Assembly: GCA_964019055.1 (NCBI GenBank)
Contig: OZ025209.1
Span: 4,805,071-4,869,070 of the forward strand
Origin: Anthopleura xanthogrammica
Taxonomy: Eukaryota > Cnidaria > Anthozoa > Actiniaria > Actiniidae
Direction of reading: 5' to 3'
Length of the DNA: 64,000 bases
The translations under genes and the position numbers were made by a program. Under the pieces are notes generated by a model that saw nothing but the letters and a program-made list of their open reading frames with translations, was not told where the DNA came from and ran no database searches. Below, piece by piece: positions 11,048-22,200 of this stretch. Numbering within the stretch: the stretch's first letter is position 1; each line of letters begins with the position of its first letter.

Positions 11048-12398
11048 CTATCTTGTCTCTATTTGTCTTAAATGTTTCTTTTTCATCTTTTTTATCTTGG
11101 AGGTGTTTTTTATCTATAAAAGTAATAAAAAAAGTGTTTAAAACTCAAAGAAACAGAGAGATCAGATCAGCTACATGTGATCCTGAATCGGCAAGAAAAT
11201 GGATATTTGTTGTTGGAGGAAAGATTAAATTATTGAGACTGATACTCTACAATTTTTTTTGGTTTTTATATCCTGGATGCCAGGAACATAGCTAGGATCT
11301 TGCATTGGGAGGGGCCCAAAACCCATTTTCAGAACATTGGTAAGTGTTGTAAACTTATTAAGTGATCACTTACAAATTGTGACACTTTTATACTCTGTCA
11401 CTTGTGATATAAGGTATTTTCTTTGCTATCAAGCATGCTAAAAAAGACTACCAATAGGAGGGGGTGGCTACGCTCCTGGATGTATTTTATAAATGTGAAA
11501 TGGGATCCAATAAAACAATATTCATGGTACTCACAACTTGAACAACTTGAGATTTTCTTTCATTTTCTTCCCGTCTCTTTCTGTTCTCTTCCTGCCTCTT
11601 TCTTCTCTCCTAATGTAAAAAGAATGTGTAGCAAGCAAGTGTTATTACTGTTACTCCATCAGTGCTATCAGGATAACAAAATTATTAATGACAAGGGGAG
11701 TCAGGAATTTTGTTTTGTAAAACAAGGCGTTTGTGAAGAATGAAATTGCAAAATTGCAAAATTGCAAAATAGTGAGAGAAAAGGAGAGAAAAGGGGAGAA
11801 AGAAGGTAGAGATAAAAAGGAGAGAAGAAATGAGGAGATGGAAGGGAAGGAGAAAAAGAAGAATGGAAGGGGAGACTAGATGTTTGGTGTATAACATAGA
11901 TATAGGTATAGCAATGTAATGTTTGGCATCAGAGGAATCCTACCTCTTTCTGTTTAGTTGCTGCCATTTTCAACTCATTCTCATAAGTCTTGAGTAGCTT
12001 CTTCTCCAGTTTGTCTTTTTGTTTCTTCTTCCAATTGGAGTGTAACGGTTTAACTTTGATAATGGTAGATTTCCTGACAGAATAAGTCTTATCATCAGCC
12101 AACAATGTAAAAGAATTCTTATTTAAGCCTTTACTTTGCTATTCTTTATGGAAATAATTTCAAATATATATATAAGCTTAGGTACTGAACAACGATGCAA
12201 AACACGTGTAGAAGAAGAAGACTTTAACCAAGGAAATAAGTCCAAATAACCAGCTACGATATGAATAATATTTCTACAGAAGATAGCTACTTACTTCTCC
12301 TTTTCACTCTTCCACACTCGTCCAGATTTAGGCCTTCCACGAGGTATTTTAACCGGTTCATTTTTCTTGTTGCTGTTTTGTTCTTTTTCGTCCGCCAT
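11048..12398 (-). CDS. CCDC86-like: CCDC86/Cgr1-type nucleolar protein (four exons)
   Basis: Exons on the minus strand, in order: 12398-12295, 12073-11944, 11609-11535 and 11113-11048 (stop 11050-11048). They join in phases 2, 0 and 0 to give 124 residues. Signatures are IPRGRPKSGRVWK (about 19-30), KPLHSNWKKKQKDKLEKKL, then a charged helix ERRKRQEENRKRREENERK followed by VVQVIKNTSKIKKMKKK. These match the conserved C-terminal half of CCDC86 (cyclon) and the short fungal Cgr1 proteins, nucleolar factors linked to 60S ribosome and rRNA processing. Human CCDC86 is about three times longer; this one resembles yeast Cgr1 in size and stops right after RQIETR. An in-frame upstream ATG at 12545 is ignored because the homology and the strong start context (CAAGATGGCGGA) are at 12398. 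It is divergent from the FHIT-type gene 269 bp away. Confidence 0.85.
11275..11479. mobile_element. hAT-like MITE fragment (CCAGGAACATAGCTAGGA / GTGGCTACGCTCCTGG)
   Basis: Degenerate inverted ends of the CAGGGGCGTAGCCAGG type lie inside intron 3 of the CCDC86-like gene, with GGGAGGGGCCCAAAAC internally. Similar to 13404-13578. Confidence 0.5.
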
Positions 12399-12667
12399 CT
12401 TGGATTTCTGAGTAACCTCGCCTCTCGAATACCCAGAACCTCTAGAGCTTTTTTGAGTCGTGACGTATTTCCGGGTCCAACTGCTCACAAAAACCGCTAA
12501 AAAAAGCGAAAAATTTCTCAATGACTTAAATTTCACCTGAAACAATTAAAACTTTGGACAAAAATCCTATCATGGAGAAAAAGTAAGAACAATTTTCATA
12601 GAACTGCTTTTCGTTTTGAACCCGGAAGTCGTTTTGCCATACGAGTGACGTCACACTTTGATCTAAG
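12399..12667. promoter_or_regulatory. Bidirectional promoter between CCDC86-like and FHIT-like genes
   Basis: 269 bp separate the two divergent start codons. Visible motifs: CCGGAAGT (ETS/GABP type) at 12622-12629, palindromic CRE TGACGTCA at 12646-12653 just 14 bp before the FHIT start, and on the other side TGACGT at 12461-12466 next to TTCCGGGT (ETS type on the minus strand). No TATA box. Both start codons lie in AAGATGGCGG. ETS plus CRE without TATA is usual for housekeeping bidirectional promoters. Activity is inferred. Confidence 0.65.
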
Positions 12668-13153
12668 ATGGCGGCCGGAGGAGCCTTAAGATTTGGGTCC
12701 ATCATTCTTTCTCCTTCAGTGGTCTTCTTTCGCTCTAAATTGTCGTTTGGCTTTGTAAATATAAAGCCGGTGGTTGCAGGACATGTTTTAGTTTCTCCCT
12801 TCAGAGTTGTAAAGCGCTTTGCGGATTTAACAGCAGACGAAGTCTCAGACTTGTTCATCAGTACTCAGAAAATCTCACGTGTTGTTCAAAAGGAATTCAA
12901 TGCAACGTCGTTGACGATCTCGATTCAAGATGGACCAGATGCAGGGCAGTCTATTGAACATGTTCACGTCCATATATTACCCAGGAAGAAAGGAGATTTT
13001 GAAAATAATGACGATATTTATACAGTTCTAGCAGAACATGACAAGCCAGACTTGGAGGGAAAGAGAGCTGGAATCGCAAGAAAGGGACTTCGGACTGAAG
13101 AAGAAATGGCTAAAGAAGCTTTGAAATTATCTAGCTACTTTAATGATAGTTAA
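12668..13153 (+). CDS. FHIT: FHIT-type HIT-family hydrolase (bis(5'-adenosyl)-triphosphatase)
   Basis: A single uninterrupted exon of 161 codons encodes a complete FHIT-like protein. FHIT cleaves Ap3A to AMP and ADP. The histidine-triad motif HVHVHILPRK is at residues 98-107, with the central histidine (about H100) as the expected nucleophile. Preceding signatures are VNIKPVVAGHVLVSP, ADEVSDLF and SLTISIQDGPDAGQSIEH; following are NNDDIYTVL, containing the conserved Tyr, and TEEEMAKEA. Human FHIT is 147 aa; this one has a slightly longer N-terminus. The start ATG lies in TAAGATGGCGGC, one base from the TISU consensus. An intronless form contrasts with the very large vertebrate gene. The intact frame and promoter motifs argue against a processed pseudogene, and I see no poly(A) tail. 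Confidence 0.94.
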   Translation: MAAGGALRFGSIILSPSVVFFRSKLSFGFVNIKPVVAGHVLVSPFRVVKRFADLTADEVSDLFISTQKISRVVQKEFNATSLTISIQDGPDAGQSIEHVHVHILPRKKGDFENNDDIYTVLAEHDKPDLEGKRAGIARKGLRTEEEMAKEALKLSSYFNDS

Positions 13154-13269
13154 TAGTTCACTATGCATTTATGATCAAACTGTGCATAATTAAGATCTAA
13201 TAATAGCTGACCAACTAACAACGTGTTGATATAAAATGTTATGCATTAGTCAATGTAATTTGCAGGGTT

Positions 13270-14055
13270 AATAGAGGTAAGACTTCCAAATCCAATTTTG
13301 CAAATGTACGATTGTACGATTTACTATGGTTGTAAGTTCCTAATATTAAAAAAATAACTATTGTTCTTTCCCCTTTTTCATACCATGTAGCCCTTGAATA
13401 AACCAGGGGCATAGCCAGGGACCCCCTCCATCGTGTTTGCCGTTTTTTTGGTAGGCCGTTTTTTTGGTTGGCCGTTTTTTTGGTTGGCCGTTTTTTTAGT
13501 TGGCCGTTTTTTTGGTTGATGTTCTGAAAAAGAGTTTTGGGCCCCCCTAAGGCAAAATCCTGCCTGGCTACGCCCCTGCGAACCATCACTCCTTAACTTA
13601 ACTAGATCCCATAGAATTCTTTTGTCTTCAATAAAGTTAAATTCCTCTAGCCACTTTGGATAAAGAGTTGACAAAAGATTGCAGTCCTCAATAATGCTTG
13701 AGTTAAACCTCCAGAAGGAAGGTCCATATTTATGTGTATCAATTCTGACAACCTTAAGAATGATAGCAGAATGGTTTGTTTTATAAGAGAGGGAATTATA
13801 TTTATGACATCAACGTCCTCTTGGAGGCTATCACTTATAAGACAGAAATCCAGTCTCCTTTGAATGAGAGGAGTCTTTTGCCTCCATGGATATCAGATTC
13901 TTCAAATATCTATTAGGTCACATTTCAACATAACGTCTCTTACTTTATCAATGGATATGCTTTTTAATCGGGGTTGCCTCCACAGCAATCCATGTCAACG
14001 TCAAAGTAAAATTAAAATCCCCTCCAATGATTATATGAGGGTCTCAATAGCCGGG
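13270..14055 (-). pseudogene. LINE (L1-type) fragment: endonuclease to pre-RT region, frameshifted and interrupted
   Basis: Reading the minus strand from about 14050 down gives GGDFNF, then PWRQKTPLIQRRLDFCLIS and SLQEDVDVINIIPS in a shifted frame, NHSAIILK, GPSFWRFNSSIIED, EEFNFIEDKRILWDLVK, and beyond an insertion SRATWYEKGER. These are the C-terminal APE-endonuclease motifs and the following linker (RxxWYEKGEK) of L1-clade ORF2. Frames change at least twice and stops are present, so it is dead. The hAT-like element at 13404-13578 splits it, and roughly 80 residues expected between the two halves are missing. Confidence 0.75.
13404..13578. mobile_element. hAT-like MITE with internal 17-bp tandem repeat
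   Basis: The ends CAGGGGCATAGCCAGG and CCTGGCTACGCCCCTG are inverted repeats. Inside, GGCCGTTTTTTTGGTTG is repeated about five times (13436-13520). Inserted in a LINE remnant. No transposase. Confidence 0.75.
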
Positions 14056-15281
14056 GTTAACCAAAAATTTAGCCGTTAGGCGTAAAAATGAGATATAATA
14101 TCAGACATGCCTTTTCTCTTATTTTTGTTTGCCAGAATGTGCAACTGAAGTTATCATGACTTTAATACAATAAGTATGTCGCAAATGCCTCTCAAAACGC
14201 TGAAATCCAATTGCCCCCGAATCCCGGCCCTAGCTGCTCCCGCTTAGGCCGGTCGATTGCCTCAGTAATCATTTCCACCTGGCAACGGCCCTGCATCGTT
14301 ATCAGTTTTTCAATAATTTGTGATTCCAGTGTGTTTTGTTAAATTAGGTTTTCACTATCCGAATTTTTCATGCCTAATACGAAAAGACGAATATTTCATG
14401 CCTAAAAACGTTTTTAAAGCGTTATTAAAAAGTCTGTTTGCGCAACACTCAGCGCCTTTCAGAACCTGGCTTCAATCCTGCTTGAATCACCCCAGTGCTT
14501 CCTACTGGTCTGAACAGAATCTTTTGGTAAGAGGCTTTCACAATTTTCTATATAACTATGGCGGTTTTAATTTAACATAATATTTCAATAAAATTGTTTT
14601 TGCCAAAATGGGTGTACTTGACAATGATTAGCGCGCAAAGGCCCGCGCCGTATGTGACTAGATTTAAGTCGTGAGAGACTGGGCACTGTGGACGCAAGAA
14701 AACAAAATGGCGGCCAGATAGTATTATTATAATTACTAGTAATTGCTCCAAACAATGCTTTACTGTACAAAAACGATGGTTTGGCATTGGAATGAAGCAT
14801 GTCCTTTGTGTTACAACAGCTGGGGAACTGAATGGGTGCATTATTTTACGTTATCCACCGTTTTAGATCTGAGAAGAGAAGGCTAAATAAAGCAAAATTG
14901 CATGAAAAGTCGATTGTTTAAATCAAGTCTGATAAGCTCATATCTTGGTCTGAAGGTTCTTGGGTCTCCGATACGACTGATTAACCAAAGGTAGGTCAGC
15001 TTCACTTTTAATGAATGATTTACACTGTAAAGCTTACGTATTGGATTAAAAAGAGATCACAGCACCCTTATGGACTTGGTTGATTTGTTTTGGACTTTTT
15101 AATTTGTACTTTTAATAATTGTAATAATAGAACTAAACGGAGTGCAGTGGAATGCAATTTGGGCTGAAATCGCAAGAGTGATTGCAAAATTGCACGGCCG
15201 CGTAGCGGGAGAATTATATGAAAATTATATGAAAATCAGATAGCAAGTTAGATAGAAGAGATTACATTTGCACAAGTTTGC
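14056..15281. other. Intergenic, no gene seen
   Basis: AT-rich sequence with short unsupported ORFs only. Nothing recognisable apart from a GC-richer patch at 14620-14720 containing AAAATGGCGGCC. Confidence 0.5.
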
Positions 15282-15513
15282 AATAGTTCCCGTCACAGTT
15301 CCCTGCGCCATCTCCAACCTGGAAATAAGGTAGCCGGGCCTTTGCATCATTGCTAGAAAACGGTGAGCTTGCAATGATAGAGACATGTGAATAATTATTG
15401 TCCAAGGTGTTAAAAAAAGGTCTCTATCATTGCAAGCTCACCGTTTTCTAGCTTCGATGGAAAGCCCTGGCTACCTTTCAAGATGGTGCAGGGAACTGTG
15501 AAGGGGACTATTT
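15282..15513. mobile_element. Palindromic MITE, family C copy 1
   Basis: TAGTTCCCGTCACAGTTCCC on the left and GGGAACTGTGAAGGGGACTA on the right, with long inner arms (CGGTGAGCTTGCAATGATAG and its reverse complement) around a short AT-rich loop. About 230 bp. Other copies: 31086-31269, 45481-45683, fragment 37409-37510. Confidence 0.8.
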
Positions 15514-16241
15514 AGGTAAAAAAGGATTAAACACAAGGCTTTTTAATTGATTTAATTTTCAATTTTTTTATTAAACAAAGTGCATTGTAACAAGACTGGT
15601 ATGTACCTCATAGTGCAGAGGATCATGGGACTTGTTGAGGGCCAAAAAAGGCTCCATTTTTTCTCCAAGTTCAGTGCCCCAATTCTATGCTCTAAGGCCG
15701 GGCAATTACCTCACTTTCTTTAACTTCATTATAGGTTAAATTGGGTACCAATTGAGCAATTTTGATAGATGGAGTGCTATTTTTTAAATTTATAACTTAC
15801 TATTATACAGTGTTACTTTTTAGAGTGCCGCAAAGTAACAATAATCTCTCCAGACCAATGAAGTCGCAATTAATCATTAGTATTATAATAATAGTGAAAA
15901 TTGTTTCAAAACATGTTTCTCTTTCCTTATAAAGAGAAAATCCAAATTTCTGCTCTCAATGCTTTAAATACATAATTTTAGAGATAATTTGTGAAAATTT
16001 TGCAAAGAAAATGATAATTTTTCAGCTAAAATAATCCTTAGTTCTGAACATCCTTGAGATTTTAATGTTTAGCTCAAGGATCTGTGATTTTTAGCTTAAT
16101 TTATCTAGGTATGGTGAGAAACTTTCAGTTATTGGCTTAAACCAAGAAAATACATATGGAAGTCAATATTGGAATGAATAAAGTATAGAAGAGTGTAACT
16201 GATCAATTTACAGGGTAGTGTTTCTCTTTTTAATTGTTCCA
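15514..16241. other. Intergenic 3' side of the WD40 gene
   Basis: AT-rich; likely contains the 3' UTR of the minus-strand WD40 gene. No canonical polyadenylation hexamer on the minus strand that I can place with confidence. Confidence 0.4.
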
Positions 16242-19200
16242 CTACAGCCGATGATCTTCTACTTTCCTTGTTAAATCCAGCATCTCCTGTGCGACTTCAT
16301 CTATGTCAGCATAATAACTACTGCTACTTGCACTCAGAGATTCCTGATCATCATTCCCATTGCTCATCCTATCTCGTTCATTTGTGATGTTAAATGGCTG
16401 GTATCTGCTTGACTGTTGTATGTTTACTCTGTGGTCACTCACTGTAGAGTGTATATGACTGCTGTACCCGTTGGTATGTTGTGGAGGAGGTCTTCCATTT
16501 CGTTGACGACTGGCACTTTCGTTGTCACTATCTACAGAAATAACTACCCCTTTTTCACCCCAGCCATTTTTTGCTGGGGTATGACCATTTCGGTGATCAT
16601 CATTTTGTACTATTACAGTATTCCATCCATTCACTTTTGAAATTGCACTTTCTTGCTCGGCATTTTCTATTCTGCCACTGGATCCACTAGAGGTTCTACT
16701 CACTTTTCTTAACTGCTGTCTGATTTCCTCAAGTTGACTTGGTACGACATGAGGAGTAGAAGTACTCCTCTGTTCCTCTTGATTCTGCAAGTCATACACA
16801 CCGCCGCTACCTTTTCTGTGCCTCAACTTCTGCTTCTGATGCTGGAGGAGCACTTCAGGCTCACCATGCAATTTTTCTGGCGCACTGTAATGCAATGTCC
16901 CTGCTTTTTCTACATGTTTTTTCACTACTTCTTCATTCTTGTGTACTGCCAAGCCTACTAATAGTGCTGAATTCTGTGACTGATCTGTAATGGAGGACTT
17001 TTTTGCTCTTTCTCCATCTGCTAATTAAATTGACAAGTACGAAAGATTGTTTTAGGCAAGAAAAATGTCAGAAAAAAAAACTTTTCTGGAAAATATTTTG
17101 AAGGTTTGAATGTGTGCACTCAGGATCCAAAGTGTCCAGTGTTTTGCTGCTAGAGCCATTTCAGGGCTGTAGCAAGGGGAGGGGCCTGGGGGGCTGAGTC
17201 CCCCCAATAATTTTGGATGTACTGTATATTGAACACTGAAAACTTTAGGTCTGTTACTAATACATAGGGCATTTTAGAATATAGCACCCCCAATAATTTT
17301 GACCTAAGCCCCCCCCCCCCCAATATTTTTGGATTTGCTACGGCATTGCATTTCTTTAAAAAAAAAACGTTTTTAAGAAAATATGAATGTAAGCGTTATC
17401 CAAAATGGCATGTTTGGGAAATGTGAGAAGTATCATAAAAAATAATATGTAATTATGTAAGAGGTATTGCTTAATAATGTTGTACCAAATCTAACTCATT
17501 TGGGAATACTTTTCTTTGTCTGTTATATTTACATATATTATATCCATATCAATGCTTTATTGATGTGGAAATTCAATAAACAAAAAAAAGTAGATTTGAA
17601 TTTGGTCCAATGTATTGTATTAGCTGATTTGGTCTATTGTTTCAATTAGATTAAAAACTTGTTGTTTGGATCATATTTTCATGCCATATTTTGGTGCAGT
17701 GCTGAAACTTGAATAATTTGCGAAAGTTAATCTTTAGCCATCCATTCCATTCAATATTATTATAGAACGAGGGCATCAGGTTTGTTGGCCATGGCTACTG
17801 GCTAAGCAATACTACCCTCTTAAAACAAGGTTGACAATAAGATGAAGACATATCTGGACTTGCTTTGATCATAGACATATAAAAAACTGTTAAAAATAGC
17901 CTGACTGCATGCATTGTAGCACAGAGGGTGAACGCTAGATTGGGGAGAGGAAGACTGACCTCTTTATAGAGGGGTTTCACAGGTGCACCATCCTAGGACA
18001 AGCAAAATTTGGCAAATAAAATTGGGATGATCTAAGTTAGGGCATGGATAACTCACAGATCAAATTTTAATTTCAGCTTGATGTTAGGTTTTGTGGAGGG
18101 AGAAAAGCCAGATAACCTGGAGAAAACCTCTCAAATCATGAGAGAAACCCAACAACCTCTATTCAAATCTGATGCTGAGTCCAGGAATCAAACCCAAGCC
18201 CAGGAGAGAGGCAAGTGTATACTGCTGCACCACCCTTGATTCCCTTAAATTTAAAGAGAAAACTATGTATTTTCAAGGTAAAAACTACATCCCCTTCAAA
18301 AACCAGGGGAGGGGTACAGGGGGTGTGCACTCCCTTAGATCAACTTTGTGCCCCCATTTTAAACAGATAACCAATACAAAATAATGTTTTCTCTCTTTGA
18401 CTCTGAGGGTTGCACCCCTCCTTGGACTAACTTTGTGCCTCTACTTTGCAACTTGCAAGATATCTGACACAAAGTTCTATTTTTTTTGCAGGCAGGTGCC
18501 ATGACAATGCTGTACCCTTCCCTGGACAAAATCCTGGACCCCCTGAAAACAAGCTGGATCTGCCACTACAAGTATAAATGAAACATAATTGAAAATAGAC
18601 ATGAGTGTGAAAAAATATGGAATATTGTGTAACAACTTTGTGCTATAATTGCCATGCAGTGCAATTAAGTGGAGCATATAAGTGAAACAAGTGAATGCGA
18701 GCTTTGATTGATATCAGCATGCGATTTGCATGTCGTGCAACATGCAAGCTGTAAAGGCCCAGTTATTACAGAGAAATGTTTAGTGAAACATTACTTAATG
18801 ACCAGATTACATACAGGTTATCTATTATAAGATAAAGCTTACATCATTTCCTTGAGTATGATTTCTTTGCTTGAGAACTTCATTGTATCTTATGCATTAA
18901 AATGTGGATGTGAAAAGGCACTGCTTATCTGCTTATTTTAAAGTGAAAATGCCTGAGAGTATAATTCTTTCAGATTTGGAGTGATAAGCAGCTCAAGAAG
19001 TTCTAATAGACCTCATCGGCTTGGGTGTAATGTTGTCCCATTTTAGACCACATGTCATTCCCTAGAGTATCATTTCATTGTTTAACGGTTGTACATGAGA
19101 AGATACATGAATATGGATACAACTCAAACAAAGAATCTTATTCTCAAGAGAATGACACGTGGTCTGAAATGGGACAACATTACATCCAAGCCGATGAGGT

Positions 19201-22200
19201 CTATTTGCTTTATGTTTGGGTAGGTTTAGTGGACTTCTCATCAAAACATCAAATTTCATATTCAAATATTATAACATCTAGACCCCAGGGTACCGGCACT
19301 TGTGTTACTAAACTAAAAAGTTGAAGTCTTAAAATTGTTTCACTGAAAATCCTGTGTCATAACCAGGCCTTTACAGGTTGCGCCATAATGTAGATACTAA
19401 CAATATTCTTGACTTAGGAGCTTCAAATTAAGATTTACCACATGCATGCACTTACCTATCCATTAACTTTTATTTGCTCTTTACATGCTAGTGTCATAAC
19501 CATGGTCCTTGGAACCCCTTCCAGTAGGCAATACTGCTACTATGTGATAAATATCTTTTCAGCATTTATTAATTAATGATTAGTAGTACGACTAGTTTTA
19601 ACAGCTAGAACTTACTGTTAGTTTTTTCAATGACTTTGCGGGTGTATTTCTTCCATAGAAGGGTGCCGCGGTTCATGTTCTTTTCTCCTGTGTCGATAGG
19701 GATAGCATCGATTTCTTCCAAGGAAATGCTGACGGTTGAAAGGACTACGTCTTTTTCACTTCCGCTGGTCGCTAGTAATGTTCCATCAGGAGAGATGCTA
19801 AGGGCTTGGACCTGAAATCATATTGATGGCAATTAATGAATGCATTGCTTTCATTACTACTCACTGATCTGGACGCATGCCGCAACTACCAACATTGCCA
19901 TCAAGTAAATTGCGTAAGTATGTTAAGATACTGTATTGTATTCTTACTAAGAATACACAGTACTTGACTGACAATAGTTTATAGACCCCTTACAAAACTT
20001 TGGAATGCTGCTCAATTTGGAGGACAAAACAATAGGTTTCCAATTCTCAGGAGATTGAAATTCTTTTGTTTTGTGCTCCAAAATAAATTGAGCTGCTTTG
20101 AAGTCACTTACAAGGGGTCTATTGCCTATTGCCTGTCACAAGAGTTTGTGTTCGACAGATCAGTACATAGTGTATTAAAAACAGTTATATTCTTGGCACC
20201 ATAAATCCCTTGCATGCTAATCATGCCATGTGCCAGTAGTGCATGTTTAGTCTGTCCTTAATGATGCAATATTAGTTGACGCATCAATAGTTTTTTGATG
20301 CATCCAAAGGATTCAGGCTTAGCATGTATCTGTATATGATTAGAGTATATATGCAGGACCAAGTACTAACATTTTCCAAGCATTGATGGGCAGCCAGGGG
20401 GTGCAGATACACAATACATACCCCTCTCCCCAGGCATGATACTCATTACCAGTTAGCTACCAAGCCTTACCGGTAGCCAAAGAAGTCATACTCAAGGGAA
20501 TGACATCTGAAATGGGGAAGCAGTTACTTGGGTATAGACAAAAATAAGTTATTTACCTCTTCACCATTTTCATTCATTTTGTAAGACAGAAGCTGTTTGC
20601 TTTGCTTTCTGAATGGATGCCATACATTACAAGTATGGCTACCGACTGAAATCAACAGTGGGACGTTACTGTCGTTGATGACTGGGTAAAACTTGACAAC
20701 ATTTGCAGAATCATCGTATGCTTTAATCTTTGTTAGAGCTGTGCCACTTCTTGGTTCCCAGAGTGCGAGCTTAAAAGTAAAGGTAAAAATTATTACTTTT
20801 GATTGAAAATATGTTTACCTGGCAGGCTATAAGCCAGTTCAAAGTTTAAGAATCATTTTCAGTGCTAATGAGATTTTATCCCAAATTTCCCACCTTCTTT
20901 TGTTTAAACCTTCTTTTGTTTTTAATTAAACAAATTCGAAAGAAATTCGGGATAAAATCGCATGCGCACTGAAAATGATTCTTAAACTTTGAACTGGCTT
21001 ATATACCTCCCCAGGAGTGGATTTAGGGATGGGCCGACGGGGCCACGGCCTCCCCCTTTCAAAAGATGTATTTTCTTTAAACTTGGCAAAATAAAAAAAT
21101 TGCATAAGGTCTTGAAGGCTTTCTCTCAGGACGAAGTTCTCTGGCCCACTCTCTCTCATTCCTGGGTCAGCCCCTGCTCCCCTTGATAGGCCAAGATTGA
21201 TTTTTAAACTTTGACTTTTATAAAACACTTAAAATTATAAAGCTTCAATTTGCTACACTAGCGTATGATGATTAGAGCTAATAATGTTTGTGTACTATCA
21301 TGCAGAAGTATATTACACTATGCAATTTTCTCAGTAATTTGTCTCACAATGCTCACTTGAAAATGTGGTGTTGCAGGTTGTAGACACGAGGTATTTTAAA
21401 AAACTCAGGCCCTGTGACCTGCGAAAGGAAAAATTAATGGTGTTGCCAGTTGCATGCTGTAATCCTTTATGAAAAGTAGACAGGAGTTCTAATTCGTGCA
21501 ATGCTATGTGCAACAACAAAAATTGTGTGTCAACATTTTTTCAAGACAAGTTTAAGAAAAAATTGCACAGTGTAACAAACACCTATAACATTACAATTTT
21601 AGCCCCCCTCCCCTCCCCCACGCTAAAAATTACGCAACTACATTCCTACAGTTGAACAGTAATGTTCAAGCTTTATCCAATCACACACTTGAGTACTTCA
21701 ATGAATTTGGATATAGAAATTTGAGCGGATGACAAAGCTGTTTATAGCACCCTTAAGTTTTGCATGAATGCTCCAACAGAATTCTTTGTCAAAAAAACCC
21801 CTATATTTATGAATTACTCTTTGTCTTCCTTCTTTAGAAACCACACAGAGAATACACTGTTCACGCAAGGGTACCTTTTAATCAACGTTTGAACTGTCAA
21901 TAAAAAACACTTTTAGGTTTGTGCCTTAGGATTATTTAGTCCTTGACATCGTTAGATTGTTGATTAACAGTAGACTTTATGATAATATTAGTATTTTGTT
22001 TAACTATGGTAGGAGACGAGGATATTAAACTCGAATTATTACTGTACTGATATTGGATTGTCACGTCATTATCGGCAATTAATTGTTGATGGAACCTTGT
22101 CTGTGAATCGTTTAAATAGATAATGCATAATCATCATTTCTGAAATATTTTGTCGCCATATTCTTCTTAATTTTTTTTAAAGATTTACCAACATAACTTT

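Noticed and set aside
11685..11897. Leu/Phe/Ser-rich ORF on the minus strand
   Set aside because: It is the complement of a purine-rich intron stretch in the CCDC86-like gene and is skipped by phase-consistent splicing.
12399..12545. Upstream in-frame extension of the CCDC86-like protein
   Set aside because: It would add 49 unconserved residues across the promoter motifs; the 12398 ATG has the TISU-like context and leads directly to conserved sequence.
13378..13674. Lys/Thr/Asn-rich ORF with KKRPTKKTANQKNG repeats
   Set aside because: Comes from the 17-bp tandem repeat in a hAT-like MITE fused to LINE remnant sequence.
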